Positions 7,002-7,478 of a DNA stretch of 7,478 nucleotides are shown piece after piece (within the stretch, counting starts at the first letter, position 1; each line of letters begins with the position of its first letter). Below the pieces are notes generated by a model, which saw only the letters and a program-made list of their open reading frames with translations, was not told the origin of the DNA and did not search any database. Source of the stretch: CAVQBP01 sp964448105 (GTDB lineage: Bacteria > Bacteroidota > Ignavibacteria > Ignavibacteriales > Ignavibacteriaceae); assembly GCA_964448105.1 (NCBI GenBank), contig CAYUVK010000157.1:1-7478 (forward strand). Reading direction: 5' to 3'. Made by a program: the position numbers and the translations under genes.

Positions 7002-7082
7002 AAAGCAAATTCTATATTATAACCTATATTTGCATTATTGCATGTGTTGGGCTAACATTTACTCTAAGCAGTTTCATTTAGA

Positions 7083-7104
7083 CATACTTTCGTATGGAAG
7101 TATG
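7083..7104 (-). other. Hairpin in the spacer between the FAD-subunit gene and mocA
   Basis: CATACTT (7083-7089) and AAGTATG (7098-7104) form a seven-base-pair stem around an eight-base loop, in the 161-base spacer downstream of the FAD subunit stop and upstream of mocA. No T-run follows it on the minus strand, so it is not a standard intrinsic terminator. It may stabilise or process the transcript, or be chance. The rest of the spacer shows no gene. Confidence 0.4.
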
Positions 7105-7162
7105 GTTGAATGATCATATAACTGAACTAACAAGAGACAACAAACTACACACGACAAACCAA

Positions 7163-7478
7163 TTAAGCAGTTAATTTTTTAATCATCTTCCTTGTTATAT
7201 TTCTTGTGAGAGGAATTTTATATTCATTTTGTTCTAAAGGATCAGCATCTTTAAAAACTTGAGATACTGCTTTTTCAATTGAAACATCATCCAAAGGTAA
7301 ACCTTTAAGACTGCTGTTAATGTTTTTATCCAGCCACGGGGCCGGCGCAACTCCACCATATGCAATTTTACCGTTCTTTAAAGAATTACCGTTTTTGGTT
7401 AAAACCGCAGCTACACTAACTACGGCAAAGTCCCAGACATCTCTTTCCATAAATTTATAATAACCACTCTTAGTATTT
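7163..7478 (-). CDS. Molybdenum hydroxylase FAD-binding subunit, C-terminal end (CoxM/XdhB-like; partial, 5' end off window)
   Basis: The last 105 codons of a medium, FAD-carrying subunit of the xanthine dehydrogenase / CO dehydrogenase family are present; the start lies beyond 7478. The reading frame stays open through the right edge, giving SGYYKFMERDVWDFAVVSVA, so the internal Met at 7450 is not the start. YYKFMERDVWDFAVVSVA followed by GKIAYGGVAPAPW and a helical tail is the CO dehydrogenase flavoprotein C-terminal domain, which packs against the FAD/[2Fe-2S] path. The subunit carries electrons from the molybdenum site through iron-sulfur clusters to FAD and then to NAD+ or another acceptor. 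The substrate (xanthine, CO, nicotinate, aldehyde or other) cannot be told from this tail. The large molybdopterin subunit and the [2Fe-2S] subunit are not in the window and presumably lie upstream of this gene. Confidence 0.88.
   Translation of the reverse strand, partial: NTKSGYYKFMERDVWDFAVVSVAAVLTKNGNSLKNGKIAYGGVAPAPWLDKNINSSLKGLPLDDVSIEKAVSQVFKDADPLEQNEYKIPLTRNITRKMIKKLTA

Noticed and set aside
7083..7104. Intrinsic terminator after the FAD-subunit gene
   Set aside because: The hairpin has an A-T-rich stem and is not followed by a T-run on the minus strand.
6862..7113. Plus-strand open frame over the mocA start and spacer
   Set aside because: It covers the reverse of the MocA nucleotide-binding signature and has no domain or ribosome site.
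7163..7450. A complete 95-residue small protein starting at Met 7450
   Set aside because: The frame stays open to the window edge with family-typical residues (SGYYKF) before that Met, so it is the tail of a larger FAD subunit.

Overview
The window reads as a chromosomal piece of an AT-rich anaerobic or facultative bacterium of the FCB (Bacteroidota/Chlorobiota/Ignavibacteriota) group. The best lineage clue is the C-terminal tail of the protein at 4498-5553. It carries the NYPNPFNPSTKI-type type IX secretion (T9SS) sorting domain that is especially common in Ignavibacteria and related FCB phyla. Low GC, mostly weak Shine-Dalgarno sequences and the TlpA / DUF6029-like / Omp28-like gene order fit this. 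The lineage is an inference from sequence style, not a proven placement.

Layout. (1) 1-1947, minus strand: two overlapping genes for the NADH-oxidising end of a soluble or complex I-like oxidoreductase, a NuoE/HydC-type [2Fe-2S] subunit followed by a NuoF/HydB-type flavoprotein that runs off the left edge. The flavoprotein has an N-terminal thioredoxin-like domain and an additional cysteine-rich leader. This suits an NAD-linked hydrogenase or formate dehydrogenase better than a plain complex I, but the partner subunit lies outside the window. (2) 1948-2404: a 457-base AT-rich divergent intergenic region with a candidate promoter and several small symmetric motifs. (3) 2405-5553, plus strand: a compact three-gene envelope operon encoding a TlpA/ResA-like thiol-disulfide protein, a DUF6029-like beta-rich outer-membrane-type protein interrupted by a 10-N assembly gap, and an Omp28-like thioredoxin-fold protein with a T9SS tail. 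(4) 5590-7478, minus strand: part of a molybdenum hydroxylase (xanthine dehydrogenase / CO dehydrogenase family) locus, comprising the 3' end of the FAD subunit, a 161-base spacer, then mocA and xdhC overlapping by four bases.

How they work together. The NuoE/NuoF-like pair would pass electrons between NAD(H), FMN and iron-sulfur clusters of an unseen catalytic subunit. MocA would make the cytosine dinucleotide form of the molybdenum cofactor, and XdhC would sulfurate, protect and insert it into the hydroxylase whose FAD subunit is cut at the right edge. The central operon is unrelated to those and is the most interesting part. In the sequence that can be read, each of its three exported products has exactly one cysteine pair outside the signal peptide (CxxC, Cx4C, CxxC). 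This suggests a dedicated extracytoplasmic disulfide relay around an outer-membrane protein. The gap hides the true reading frame of the middle gene, and its real C-terminus can be recovered at 4308-4472.
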